The notes below the pieces were generated by a model. That model was not told where the DNA came from. It was given only the letters and a program-made list of their open reading frames with translations, and did no database searches. A stretch of 7,127 bases of DNA, from NCBI GenBank assembly GCA_001311545.1, contig BBBL01000076.1, positions 1 to 7,127 on the forward strand. Direction: 5' to 3'. This stretch comes from Thermus kawarayensis JCM 12314. GTDB taxonomy: Bacteria; Deinococcota; Deinococci; Deinococcales; Thermaceae. Positions 1 through 5,139 of the stretch are shown one piece after another. Within the stretch, counting starts at the first letter, position 1, and each line of letters starts with the position of its first letter. The position numbers and the translations under genes were made by a program.

Positions 1-132
1 CCGTTGAACTTTTCCTCCATCTCGCGGCGCAGGCCTCCGATCTCCGCCTTCACTTCCTGCCGCAGGCCGTTGAACTTTTCCTCCATCTCGCGGCGCAGGC
101 CTCCGATCTCCGCCTTCACTTCCTGCCGCAGG
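1..132. repeat. Perfect tandem duplication of a 66-bp coding unit
   Basis: Bases 1-66 and 67-132 are identical. Each copy encodes two hendecads (LRQEVKAEIGG plus LRREMEEKFNG) of the coiled-coil gene. The unit continues less perfectly as 33-bp and 21-bp units up to about 336. Identity at the DNA level, including third codon positions, implies a recent duplication by slippage or unequal recombination. More copies may lie beyond the left edge. Confidence 0.95.
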
Positions 133-438
133 CTCTGGATTTCCGCCTTCACTTCCTGCCGCAGGCCAACGAGCTTTTCCTCCATCTCTTGGCGGAAGCT
201 CGCCATTTCCTGACGGAGGCCCGCCATCTCCTGCCGCAGGCTTTGGATCTCTGCCTTGACTTCCTGGCGGAGGCCGTTGAACTTTTCCTCCACCTCCCGG
301 CGCAGTCCCGACCTCCGCCTTGACCTCCTGGCGGAGGAGGTCCACCCGCCCCTCCAGGGAGGTGACCTGGCCCGGGAGGGTGGCCATGACCCCCTCCACG
401 ATCCCCTCCAGCTTGTAGATGCGCTCCTCCGTGGTCAT
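1..438 (-). pseudogene. Hendecad-repeat coiled-coil protein, N-terminal part, frameshifted and cut by the window edge
   Basis: I do not recognise a named family. The protein starts at ATG 438 with MTTEERIYKLEGIVEGVMA, followed by a linker (LPGQVTSLEGRVDLL) and then a long run of 11-residue units of the type LRQEVKAEIQS, LRQEVKAEIGG and LRREMEEKFNG, with two 7-residue units (LRQEMAG, LRQEMAS) in the middle. The pattern is rich in Glu, Lys and Arg with Leu, Val, Ile or Met at core positions, as in a long right-handed or straight coiled coil. No signal peptide or membrane segment is visible, so a soluble structural or scaffold role is possible but unproven. One unit near 305-311 is 31 bases long where its siblings are 33. 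This 2-base loss throws the rest out of the repeat frame, although no stop codon appears before the left edge. The true frame is clear from the repeats on either side. The C-terminus lies outside the window. Confidence 0.72.
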
Positions 439-445
439 TGCCCTC

Positions 446-454
446 AAGTTAGCA
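446..454 (-). promoter_or_regulatory. Extended -10 box for the coiled-coil gene, probably leaderless
   Basis: On the minus strand TGC-TAACTT (TGn extended -10) ends 7 bases before ATG 438. Transcription would then start at or next to the A of the start codon, giving a leaderless mRNA. No good -35 hexamer is seen 16-18 bases upstream, which is tolerated with an extended -10. GAGGG just before the ATG is too close to act as a normal SD. Confidence 0.4.
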
Positions 455-501
455 CAGGCCGGGGGCGTGGGGTGGAGAATGACGGCGCCTCTCCTTCCGG
501 T

Positions 502-521
502 CCTGGGGAGGTTACCCCAGG
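502..521 (-). terminator. Hairpin after the pilin cluster, possible terminator
   Basis: A 7-bp G+C stem (CCTGGGG / CCCCAGG) with a 6-base loop lies 26 bases past the stop codon of the last pilin and before the coiled-coil gene. No T run follows on the minus strand, so it is not a classical intrinsic terminator. It may instead mark the 3' end of the pilin mRNA through processing. Confidence 0.35.
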
Positions 522-546
522 GTGAGGAGCCGCACCGCCTTGGCCG

Positions 547-907
547 CTAGGGAAGGCTTGTAAGCGTTCCTTCCTCGCTATTGTAAATGACTTTTGTCAG
601 CGAAGCCCCTTCTAAAGAGGCCTCTATGATGTAGTGGAGAGGGTGGGGGTAAGTGATGGTGCACTCCGTCACGGCTTTAGGCGTTGCCCAAAGCCGTCCA
701 GGCAATCGGTGGGGTAAGCGGGGAGGGCTCCTGTGGCGGGGTCCCGCTGAGCTCCAGGGCAAGGACCACGTTTCGGACGTAACTTTGCCCGGCAATAAGA
801 TTGGCCTTTTTGCGGGCAGTAGCGGTGGGGAAGTAGGACAGAATCACAAGAAGAACCAGAATGACCAGCACAACAAGGAGTTCTACTAAGGTAAATCCCG
901 AGCGCAT
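547..907 (-). pseudogene. Short type IV pilin-like protein, tandem paralogue of the pilA4-like gene, frameshifted
   Basis: A class III prepilin leader is clear: MRSG then FTLVELLVVLVILVLLVIL, with cleavage after Gly4, Phe at mature position 1, Glu at position 5 and an unbroken hydrophobic helix. The frame as written ends at 677-679 after TALGNA. The neighbouring frame continues with KAVTECTITYP and ends KVIYNSEEGTLTSLP at 547. That end matches the pilA4-like protein closely (KVKYDSSTGQMTFQ), so both halves belong to one gene with an extra base (or two missing) somewhere near 680-720. Removing one base gives 119 aa, exactly the length of its neighbour. It differs in having the helix proline at mature position 23 (22 in the neighbour), no Asn after it, and only one Cys where the neighbour has two. 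It is likely co-transcribed with the upstream pilin. It could be a second shaft pilin or a minor pilin. I know of no named counterpart. Confidence 0.75.
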
Positions 908-914
908 AGCGCCA

Positions 915-927
915 CTCCTCAAAGGAG
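915..927 (-). promoter_or_regulatory. Ribosome binding site of the short pilin, inside a small hairpin
   Basis: GAGGAG (915-920) stands 7 bases before ATG 907 and selects this start over the upstream in-frame ATG at 958. The same bases pair in a 5-bp hairpin, CTCCT-TTG-AGGAG (915-927), which could partly hide the SD. Confidence 0.55.
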
Positions 928-936
928 AGGCGGGGG

Positions 937-963
937 GCAGGTTTACCCGACCCCCCAACCTGC
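937..963 (-). other. Intercistronic hairpin between the two pilin genes
   Basis: A perfect 7-bp inverted repeat (GCAGGTT at 937-943, AACCTGC at 957-963) with a 13-base loop lies between the pilA4-like stop (984) and the next pilin start (907). A competing stem can form between the G run 932-937 and the C run 951-956. It may be a partial terminator or an RNase barrier that lets the first pilin be made in excess. It has no T run. Confidence 0.5.
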
Positions 964-983
964 TCAGGTCCTCACAGATGTTG

Positions 984-1343
984 TTACTGGAAGGTCATTT
1001 GCCCTGTAGAGCTATCGTACTTTACCTTGGTTTTTGAGCCACCAGAGTAGGTGACCTCGACCGTAAAGTTGTTATTGTTGTCTGTGGCGGCCACCGTGCA
1101 GTTTTGAACCACGGCAGGCTTGGTAACCGTGTCAGGGCATGCCGTGGCGGTAACTTGCCCCGTGGCAGGGTCCCGAGTGGCCTCAATCTCGGTAGCTACA
1201 TTGCGCGTGTAAGCCACGGCGGCGGTATCGTTGGCCCGCTTCCGAGCGTTGAGAAGGTTGGGGATGAGTACAGCCGCGAGGATGGCGATGATGACGATGA
1301 CGATCAGGAGCTCAATCAGGGTGAAGCCTTTCGCGTTCCGCAT
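984..1343 (-). CDS. pilA4: PilA4-like type IV pilin (probable shaft pilin)
   Basis: This is an intact 119-aa prepilin. The leader MRNAKG is followed by FTLIELLIVIVIIAILAAVL: Gly at -1, Phe at +1, Glu at +5 and Pro at +22, which is the canonical N-terminal helix. Residues around 31-60 continue the helix (LLNARKRANDTAAVAYTRN). The short C-terminal globular part has two Cys (69 and 82) able to form a disulfide, then a small beta region ending in KVKYDSSTGQMTFQ. The protein would be a pilus subunit, cleaved by PilD, in the inner membrane and then the pilus. The symbol is assigned by position (just after comZ, as in T. thermophilus) and by the leader. The C-terminal half does not resemble what I remember of HB27 PilA4, so it could instead be functionally closer to another Thermus pilin. 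The start has a good SD, AAGGAG, 9 bases upstream, and the gene has its own promoter and a long leader. Confidence 0.85.
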   Translation of the reverse strand: MRNAKGFTLIELLIVIVIIAILAAVLIPNLLNARKRANDTAAVAYTRNVATEIEATRDPATGQVTATACPDTVTKPAVVQNCTVAATDNNNNFTVEVTYSGGSKTKVKYDSSTGQMTFQ

Positions 1344-1352
1344 ACTTCTTCT

Positions 1353-1358
1353 CTCCTT
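1353..1358 (-). promoter_or_regulatory. Ribosome binding site of the pilA4-like gene
   Basis: AAGGAG lies 9 bases before ATG 1343. Just upstream a 6-bp stem (1366-1371 with 1383-1388, CCGCGC/GCGCGG) leaves this SD exposed. Confidence 0.7.
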
Positions 1359-1460
1359 GGGGTTCCCGCGCCTTCATGGATTGCGCGGCCATGAGTGCCT
1401 GAAGCCGACTTGCCTGCCTCTTACCTGGCCCTGCCTTCTCTCAGCCTTCTTACCCTCTTC

Positions 1461-1473
1461 TCACCTCCTTTCT
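1461..1473 (-). promoter_or_regulatory. Isolated strong SD-like element at the predicted 5' end of the pilA4-like mRNA
   Basis: On the minus strand AGAAAGGAGGTGA is complementary over 13 bases to the usual 3' end of 16S rRNA (UCACCUCCUUUCU). No useful start codon follows: GTG inside it gives only a 5-codon frame ending in TAA. The true start codon is about 120 bases downstream with its own SD. The predicted transcription start falls close to 1473. Similar start-less SDs near mRNA 5' ends (STAB-SD, GAAAGGAGG, in Bacillus cry3 mRNAs) stabilise the transcript. That role here is inference. Confidence 0.5.
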
Positions 1474-1479
1474 GGGGCT

Positions 1480-1509
1480 ATTCTCCCGCCCACCCCTCCT
1501 CCTTGTCAA
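1480..1509 (-). promoter_or_regulatory. Promoter of the pilA4-like pilin gene
   Basis: A perfect -35 box TTGACA (1504-1509) is followed after 18 bases by GAGAAT (1480-1485), a partial match to TATAAT. Transcription would start near 1473, giving a leader of about 130 bases. The promoter sits just after comZ, which fits separate and higher expression of the shaft pilin compared with the minor pilins. Confidence 0.6.
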
Positions 1510-1548
1510 CCCCCCTTTTGGGGGTCATCCTCAGGATGGGGGAGGGGT
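1492..1548. other. Nested inverted repeats between comZ and the pilA4-like gene
   Basis: An outer near-complementary pair (1492-1502 with 1538-1548, one G-T) encloses two smaller hairpins: CCCCC-TTTT-GGGGG (1511-1524) and ATCC-TCA-GGAT (1527-1537). The -35 box of the pilA4-like gene lies in the same segment. In a comZ read-through transcript this could act as a terminator or processing site. It lacks a U run. Confidence 0.45.
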
Positions 1549-1565
1549 GTGAAAACGGTGTGAAA
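1546..1565. repeat. Short direct repeat upstream of the pilA4-like promoter, possible operator
   Basis: GGTGTGAAA occurs at 1546-1554 and again at 1557-1565, an 11-bp spacing close to one helical turn. It lies between the comZ stop codon and the -35 box, centred roughly 80 bases upstream of the predicted transcription start, a place where an activator could bind. Confidence 0.4.
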
Positions 1566-1566
1566 G

Positions 1567-3226
1567 CTAGCGGCGCTCATAGGAGAGCACCTGGAAGACG
1601 GGCTTTCCCCCCCGGAGGCTTGGCAGGAGCACGGGGCGGTTTTCCTTGGGGATGCGGATGTAGACCACCTCGGCCTTCTGGCCGGCGTTGCAGCTCGTCT
1701 GGTTCCCGGCGCTGGTGGTGCAGAACTGGTTGCTAATGACGGAGCCGAAGAGGACGTTGTCCTTCACCACCCGGAAGGTGTCCCCGGCGTACACGGGAGC
1801 CATCACGTACTGGCCGCGCTGGTAGATGTCCCCTTCGGCCACGAGGCCCAGGGCATGGTTGGGGAAGGGGCCAAAGTTGGCGTCGGGGAGGAGGTTGCCG
1901 TTTAGGTCCAGGTTGCCGCCCTTGCCGCCAAGCTTCAGCACCGCAAGGGTGGCGCTTCTGGCGCTCCCCGACTGGGCCCTGTAGTCCGTGGGCCGGTTCA
2001 GGACCACGCTGATTCCCTCCAGCACCACATCGCCGAAGACTTCCAAGAGCCCTCGCCCGCTCTGGTAGGTGTACCTGAACCCTCCCCAGCTTCCGTCCAG
2101 ACGGGTGAAGGTGCAGTCCACGCTTTGGGTGGCTAGGGTCAGGGTGCCGGACTGCATGGCCTGGAGGCAGGAGGGTTGTAGGGTAACCAGGGGCGGGCTC
2201 GCCACGGACACCACATTCCCCAGGCGCTGAATCCTTAGGGTGGTCTTGTCCTGGAGGCAGGCCCGCCAGGTGGGGTAGGCACCGCAGGCGTCGGATTCCA
2301 GCTTGGCGTCCAGGGCGGGGAAGGGGGGTGGGTTGGAGAGGTCAAAGCCCCCCACGGCCTCGGTGCAAACCCCCTTATTGTTCTGGCATACGTCCACGTT
2401 CTGGCCGGTAATGTCCTGGGCGCCCCGGCCCACGAAGACCCCCTTCACCTTGTTGCTGGGCTCGCCGATCTGGGTGCTCCCTCCCACGGAAATCTTGCCG
2501 TACTGCACCCGGAGGCTTGCGCAGAGGTCCTGGGCTCGCTGGTAGCTGGATTCCACCCGGTTAGTGACCCAAGGGTAGGTGCTTAGGTCGTACCAGTTGT
2601 AGAGGCGAAGTTGCCGTTGCCCTCTATGACGTACTGGTCCGGGTTGTTAGGGCTTCCCACCACGTAGACCCCGCCCCGGATGGTGGCCCCGCCGTTCAGC
2701 CACTTGTTGGCCTGGCCCGTTCCGGCGAAGATGGCCTGCTCCAGGTAGCCCGTGTTGCTGATGCGGAAGGTGGCCTGGACCCGGGCCTTGGCCCCGCCCG
2801 AGGTGCCTTCGGAGACCAGGTATAGAGCTGGCCATCGTTGGCGTCCTTGTAAAGGGTCACCTTGTACCGCCCCACGGGGTTGCCGTTGGCGTCGGTGACC
2901 ACCTCGTTTTGCGCCAGGACCAGCTGGTTGTTGACGAAGGGCACAACGGTTCCATTCCGGTACAGGTCTAGCCCCGTTACCAGGGAGGTGAAGCAGCCGC
3001 TACCTCCGCCCGTCCCCCTCTGCTCCCGCCAGACGTACTGCTGGAAGAGGGCGGCCTTGTACTTCTGCAACCCCGCCTCGGCGGCGTAGAAGGCCTGGAC
3101 CGAGGTGGTGTCGTTGCGGGTGGTCCAGAGCTCTATCTGGGTGGTGAAGAAGGTGCCGAAGACGAGGAGGGCGATGACCACCATGAGGGCCAGGGTGGCT
3201 ACAAGGGCAATACCTTTCGCGTTCAC
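1567..3226 (-). pseudogene. comZ: ComZ, large competence-associated tip pilin, two frameshifts as written
   Basis: The leader is MNAKG then IALVATLALMVVIALLVFG: Gly at -1, but Ala and not Glu at mature position 5. Then comes the PilX/GspK-like signature FYAAEAGLQKYKAALFQQY. Three frames must be joined: the first to about 2819 (residue 136), then SEGTSGGAKARVQATFRISN through QYVIEGNGNF to about 2605, then LYNWYDLSTYPWVTNRVESS onward to the stop at 1567. Each junction lacks one base. The repaired protein is about 553 aa, far larger than an ordinary pilin. The C-terminal two thirds are Gly- and Val-rich beta sequence with nine of the ten Cys. T. thermophilus ComZ is a large pilin with a beta-solenoid insertion, needed for DNA uptake and proposed to bind DNA at the pilus tip. 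Its GTG start is chosen because a strong SD (AGGAGGTGA) lies just upstream, overlapping the pilA3 stop codon. Confidence 0.85.
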
Positions 3227-3229
3227 AGG

Positions 3230-3238
3230 TCACCTCCT
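3230..3238 (-). promoter_or_regulatory. Strong SD deciding the GTG start of comZ
   Basis: AGGAGGTGA (3230-3238) is followed 3 bases later by GTG 3226. The TAG stop of pilA3 (3237-3239) overlaps this SD, so a ribosome ending pilA3 would be placed to start comZ. Confidence 0.75.
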
Positions 3239-3937
3239 AGGGGGTGGGCAGGGGTTTGAGGTTAGGCATGAGCACTTCCTGGGTGAGGGCGTAGCAGGCC
3301 CGGCCCGGAGGGCAGGCGAGGGTTTTCCCGGTGACGGTGGTGAGGGAAGCGGGGCCCGGGTTGGTCACCGGGGTCAGGGAGTAGCCCGCCACCGTGAGCT
3401 TGGCCGAGCGGGGGTAGGCGTCCGGGCCGCAGTCCGGCGTGTCGCGGGTGAGGCCGTTGCTGCACTGGTACTGGATGTCTAGAGCCAAAACCCCTTCGGC
3501 CAAGGGCTGAGGACCGGAGAAGGGGTGGTACAGTCGCTCCCGGAGGTGGGCGTGGCGTTCACGTCGCTCCGGCGCAGGGTGTCCCCGTCAAAGCTGTAGT
3601 CCACCCGGCGGCAGGCGGAGGCCGGGTCCCGGAGGCTCGTGACGTAGTAGAGGGTGAGGGTGTCCTTGGGGCCTCCGTCGGTGCCAGAAAGCGGGGGAAG
3701 AGGCAGGCTGAAGGCCCGGTTCTGGCTGCCGCTATTCCAGTAGCGGGCCCCCGCCATCTGCAGGTCGGCGGTCACCACCTGCATCGCCATGCGCACCCGG
3801 TCCTGGAGCTCATTCCTCGCTTGGGTGTTCCGGGCGAGCTCGCTCGTACTCGCAAAGTAGCGCACGCCCACGGCCAGGACCACCACCAGGATGGCCATGG
3901 CCACCAAGACCTCCACCAGGGTGAAGCCGCGCTTCAT
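3237..3937 (-). pseudogene. pilA3: PilA3, PilW-type minor pilin, one frameshift as written
   Basis: The leader is MKRG then FTLVEVLVAMAILVVVLAVG, with Glu at position 5. It is followed by the PilW-type pattern ELQDRVRMAMQVVTADLQMAG and TLTLYYVTSLRDPASACRRV. The frame runs into a stop at 3479. The neighbouring frame continues from PLAEGVLALDIQYQC, and the 'LAEGV' strand is typical of PilW family members, so one base is missing near 3502-3506 (residue 144). The repaired length is 233 aa, with six Cys and a C-terminal end QEVLMPNLKPLPTP. It would be an inner-membrane and pilus-tip minor pilin, part of the priming complex with PilA1, PilA2 and ComZ. I prefer ATG 3937 over the upstream in-frame start at 3964: it has SD GGGAGGT 8 bases away and gives an ATGA overlap with the repaired pilA2. 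Confidence 0.82.
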
Positions 3938-4514
3938 GGGCGACCACCTCCCGGGGGAGGGCAAGGGGCGGGCTGGTCCTGGGTGGGGAGGGGTAGACGT
4001 CGTAGCAGGTGGCCCGGCGGCCCATGGTGACCTTGGGCCCCCGCAGATGGGTGGCTGTGACCACCACGGTCACCACGCCCTCGCCCAGGATGCCGCTTTC
4101 CCCGCGGATGCTCCAGGCCACGGGGATACCCCCGACCGTCTCCGTGCCCGAGCAGGTGAGGCCGGGGCGAAGGTTGGTTGCTAACCCTTCCCTCTGCTTA
4201 GGGGAAGGGGCCACCCGGGTGGGGCAGGAGAAGTAGTAGTCCACAAAGTAAAAGCTCCGCCAGTTTCCGGAAGGGTTGTTCGGGTCCAGGGGCGCATCCT
4301 TGTAGGGGCTTGAGACCGGGACAACCTCGCTCTTAAGAATTTCCGCCGAGAGCCTTTCCAGGACCTGGACGGCGGCGGCTTTGGCGTCGGTGGCGAAGCG
4401 GGCTTGGGCGTTCGCCCTGAGGTTGGAGACCTGGCTCATGAGGAGAGCGCCGAAGGCTATGCCCAAGACGGCTAAGGCGATGAGGACTTCCACGAGGGTA
4501 AGACCCTTTCTCAT
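3934..4514 (-). CDS. pilA2: PilA2, PilV-type minor pilin, C-terminus altered by a frameshift
   Basis: The leader is MRKG then LTLVEVLIALAVLGIAFGAL, with Glu at position 5, then an amphipathic helix (LRANAQARFATDAKAAAVQ). A C-terminal domain holds SFYFVDYYFSCPTRV, TCSGTETVGGIPVAWSIRG and VVTVVVTATHLRGPKVTMG. As written, the frame runs on through pilA3 to 3810, giving a Pro- and Gly-rich tail with no family character. Adding one base in the C run near 3984-3994 (residue 174) gives a 193-aa protein ending PTQDQPAPCPPPGGGRP, whose TGA (3934-3936) overlaps the pilA3 ATG. That ATGA overlap and the even Cys count (four) support the repair. The coordinates given are for the repaired gene. It is probably a minor pilin of the priming complex; T. 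thermophilus PilA2 is reported to work with ComZ. AAAGGA 10 bases upstream serves as a modest SD. Confidence 0.8.
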
Positions 4515-4550
4515 GGCAGGCTCGTCCTTTCCCGTGGGTTCGTGGGGGCC

Positions 4551-4556
4551 ATCATA
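4551..4556 (-). promoter_or_regulatory. Possible internal promoter (-10) before pilA2
   Basis: TATGAT on the minus strand lies in the 86-base pilA1-pilA2 gap and would start a transcript about 30 bases before ATG 4514. No -35 resembling TTGACA is found at 16-18 bases, so this is weak. Confidence 0.25.
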
Positions 4557-4600
4557 CCCTTTTCCCGCACAAGGGACCTCCGTGCCGCCTTTTGCTGGCA

Positions 4601-5071
4601 TCACTCCACCCGCGCCCGGCCCTGCTGGCTGACGACCACCTTCCGTACCGCCTCCCCTGCCCTCAGGGCGAGGGTAGCGGTGATGGGCTTGGCGGGCACA
4701 CCCCGGGGGTCAAAGAGGAGGGGGAGGTTGCCGAGGCTGCTCCTCTCCGGGTCCAGGCGCACCCGGGCCCAGTCGCCCTGGCCGAAGCGGACCGCGGTGA
4801 ACTCCTCCCCGGGGTCATAGCTGCGGTTGGCGCTACGGTCCACGAAGAGAAGGTAGCCCCCGGCGCCCTCGGTGAAGACGTGCAGGCCCACGAAGGCGTT
4901 TTGCCGGATAGCCTCGAGCCTCGCCCGGTTCACCTGGGCCGCCAAAGACCGGGCCGCCTGGTCCAGGGCCAGCCGGCTGGGGGAGAAAAAGGAAAGGCCG
5001 AGGGCGAGAAGCGCCCCCAGGACGCCCAGGACCAGGAGGAGCTCCAGGAGGGTAACGCCGTGCTTGGCCAT
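4601..5071 (-). CDS. pilA1: PilA1, GspH/FimT-type minor pilin
   Basis: This is an intact 156-aa prepilin. The leader MAKHG is followed by VTLLELLLVLGVLGALLALG, with Gly at -1 and Glu at mature position 5. The helix continues as LDQAARSLAAQVNRARLEAI. The C-terminal part has the GspH/FimT pattern: a strand FVGLHVFTEGAGGYLLFVD, a calcium-site-like DRSANRSYDPGEE segment, LLFDPRGVPAKPITATLAL, and a final VRKVVVSQQGRARVE strand. GspH/FimT pseudopilins sit below the tip of type II or type IV assemblies; FimT-like proteins in competent bacteria can bind DNA, which is known from the family and not shown here. It is the first gene of the minus-strand cluster and has no neighbouring frame problem. No SD is visible before ATG 5071, so a leaderless or near-leaderless start is likely. 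Confidence 0.88.
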   Translation of the reverse strand: MAKHGVTLLELLLVLGVLGALLALGLSFFSPSRLALDQAARSLAAQVNRARLEAIRQNAFVGLHVFTEGAGGYLLFVDRSANRSYDPGEEFTAVRFGQGDWARVRLDPERSSLGNLPLLFDPRGVPAKPITATLALRAGEAVRKVVVSQQGRARVE

Positions 5072-5080
5072 CTCTTACGG

Positions 5081-5086
5081 AGTTTA
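5081..5086 (-). promoter_or_regulatory. Candidate -10 box of the pilA1 cluster
   Basis: TAAACT on the minus strand lies 9 bases before ATG 5071. It would give an mRNA with almost no leader, which fits the absence of an SD. The expected -35 position is filled by a G+C-rich repeat rather than a TTGACA-like box. Confidence 0.3.
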
Positions 5087-5087
5087 T

Positions 5088-5116
5088 CCGGGGGCCTTCC
5101 TCACCCCGGGGGCCTT
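5088..5116. repeat. Direct repeat in the divergent pilA1/thiolase promoter region
   Basis: CCGGGGGCCTT occurs at 5088-5098 and 5106-5116, an 18-bp period. The copies lie just upstream of the candidate -10 boxes of both divergent genes, in the spacer and -35 positions. A regulator bound here could affect both directions. Confidence 0.45.
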
Positions 5117-5127
5117 TGACCACGGGG

Positions 5128-5133
5128 TATGAT
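5128..5133 (+). promoter_or_regulatory. -10 box of the thiolase gene, leaderless start
   Basis: TATGAT ends 6 bases before ATG 5140, so transcription would begin on the start codon itself. No SD is present. TTTGAC at 5115-5120 is too close to serve as a -35. Leaderless mRNAs are well known in Deinococcus-Thermus. Confidence 0.5.
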
Positions 5134-5139
5134 GGTCCC

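Noticed and set aside
1..336. CRISPR-like array of repeated units
   Set aside because: The repeats are contiguous without unique spacers and are in-frame multiples of 7 or 11 codons, so they are coding repeats.
4..525. Plus-strand reading frames rich in Ser, Arg and Pro over the repeats
   Set aside because: They are the opposite-strand image of the hendecad repeat. The minus-strand frame gives a regular coiled coil with an ATG and a -10 box, while the plus frames give low-complexity sequence.
1312..1392. Upstream ORF starting at ATG 1392 and overlapping the pilA4-like start out of frame
   Set aside because: It encodes about 26 residues (MAAQSMKAREPQGEKKYAER and on) but has no SD before it, and it reads into the pilin leader in the wrong frame. 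A regulatory uORF is possible but unsupported.
3810..3933. C-terminal extension of pilA2 reading through pilA3 to 3810
   Set aside because: The extension is the out-of-frame image of the pilA3 leader. A one-base repair ends pilA2 in an ATGA overlap with pilA3, which is far more likely.
3938..3964. Upstream start for pilA3 at 3964
   Set aside because: It would add MPSPGRWSP before the leader, lengthening the prepilin leader unnecessarily. ATG 3937 has a good SD and a normal MKRG leader.
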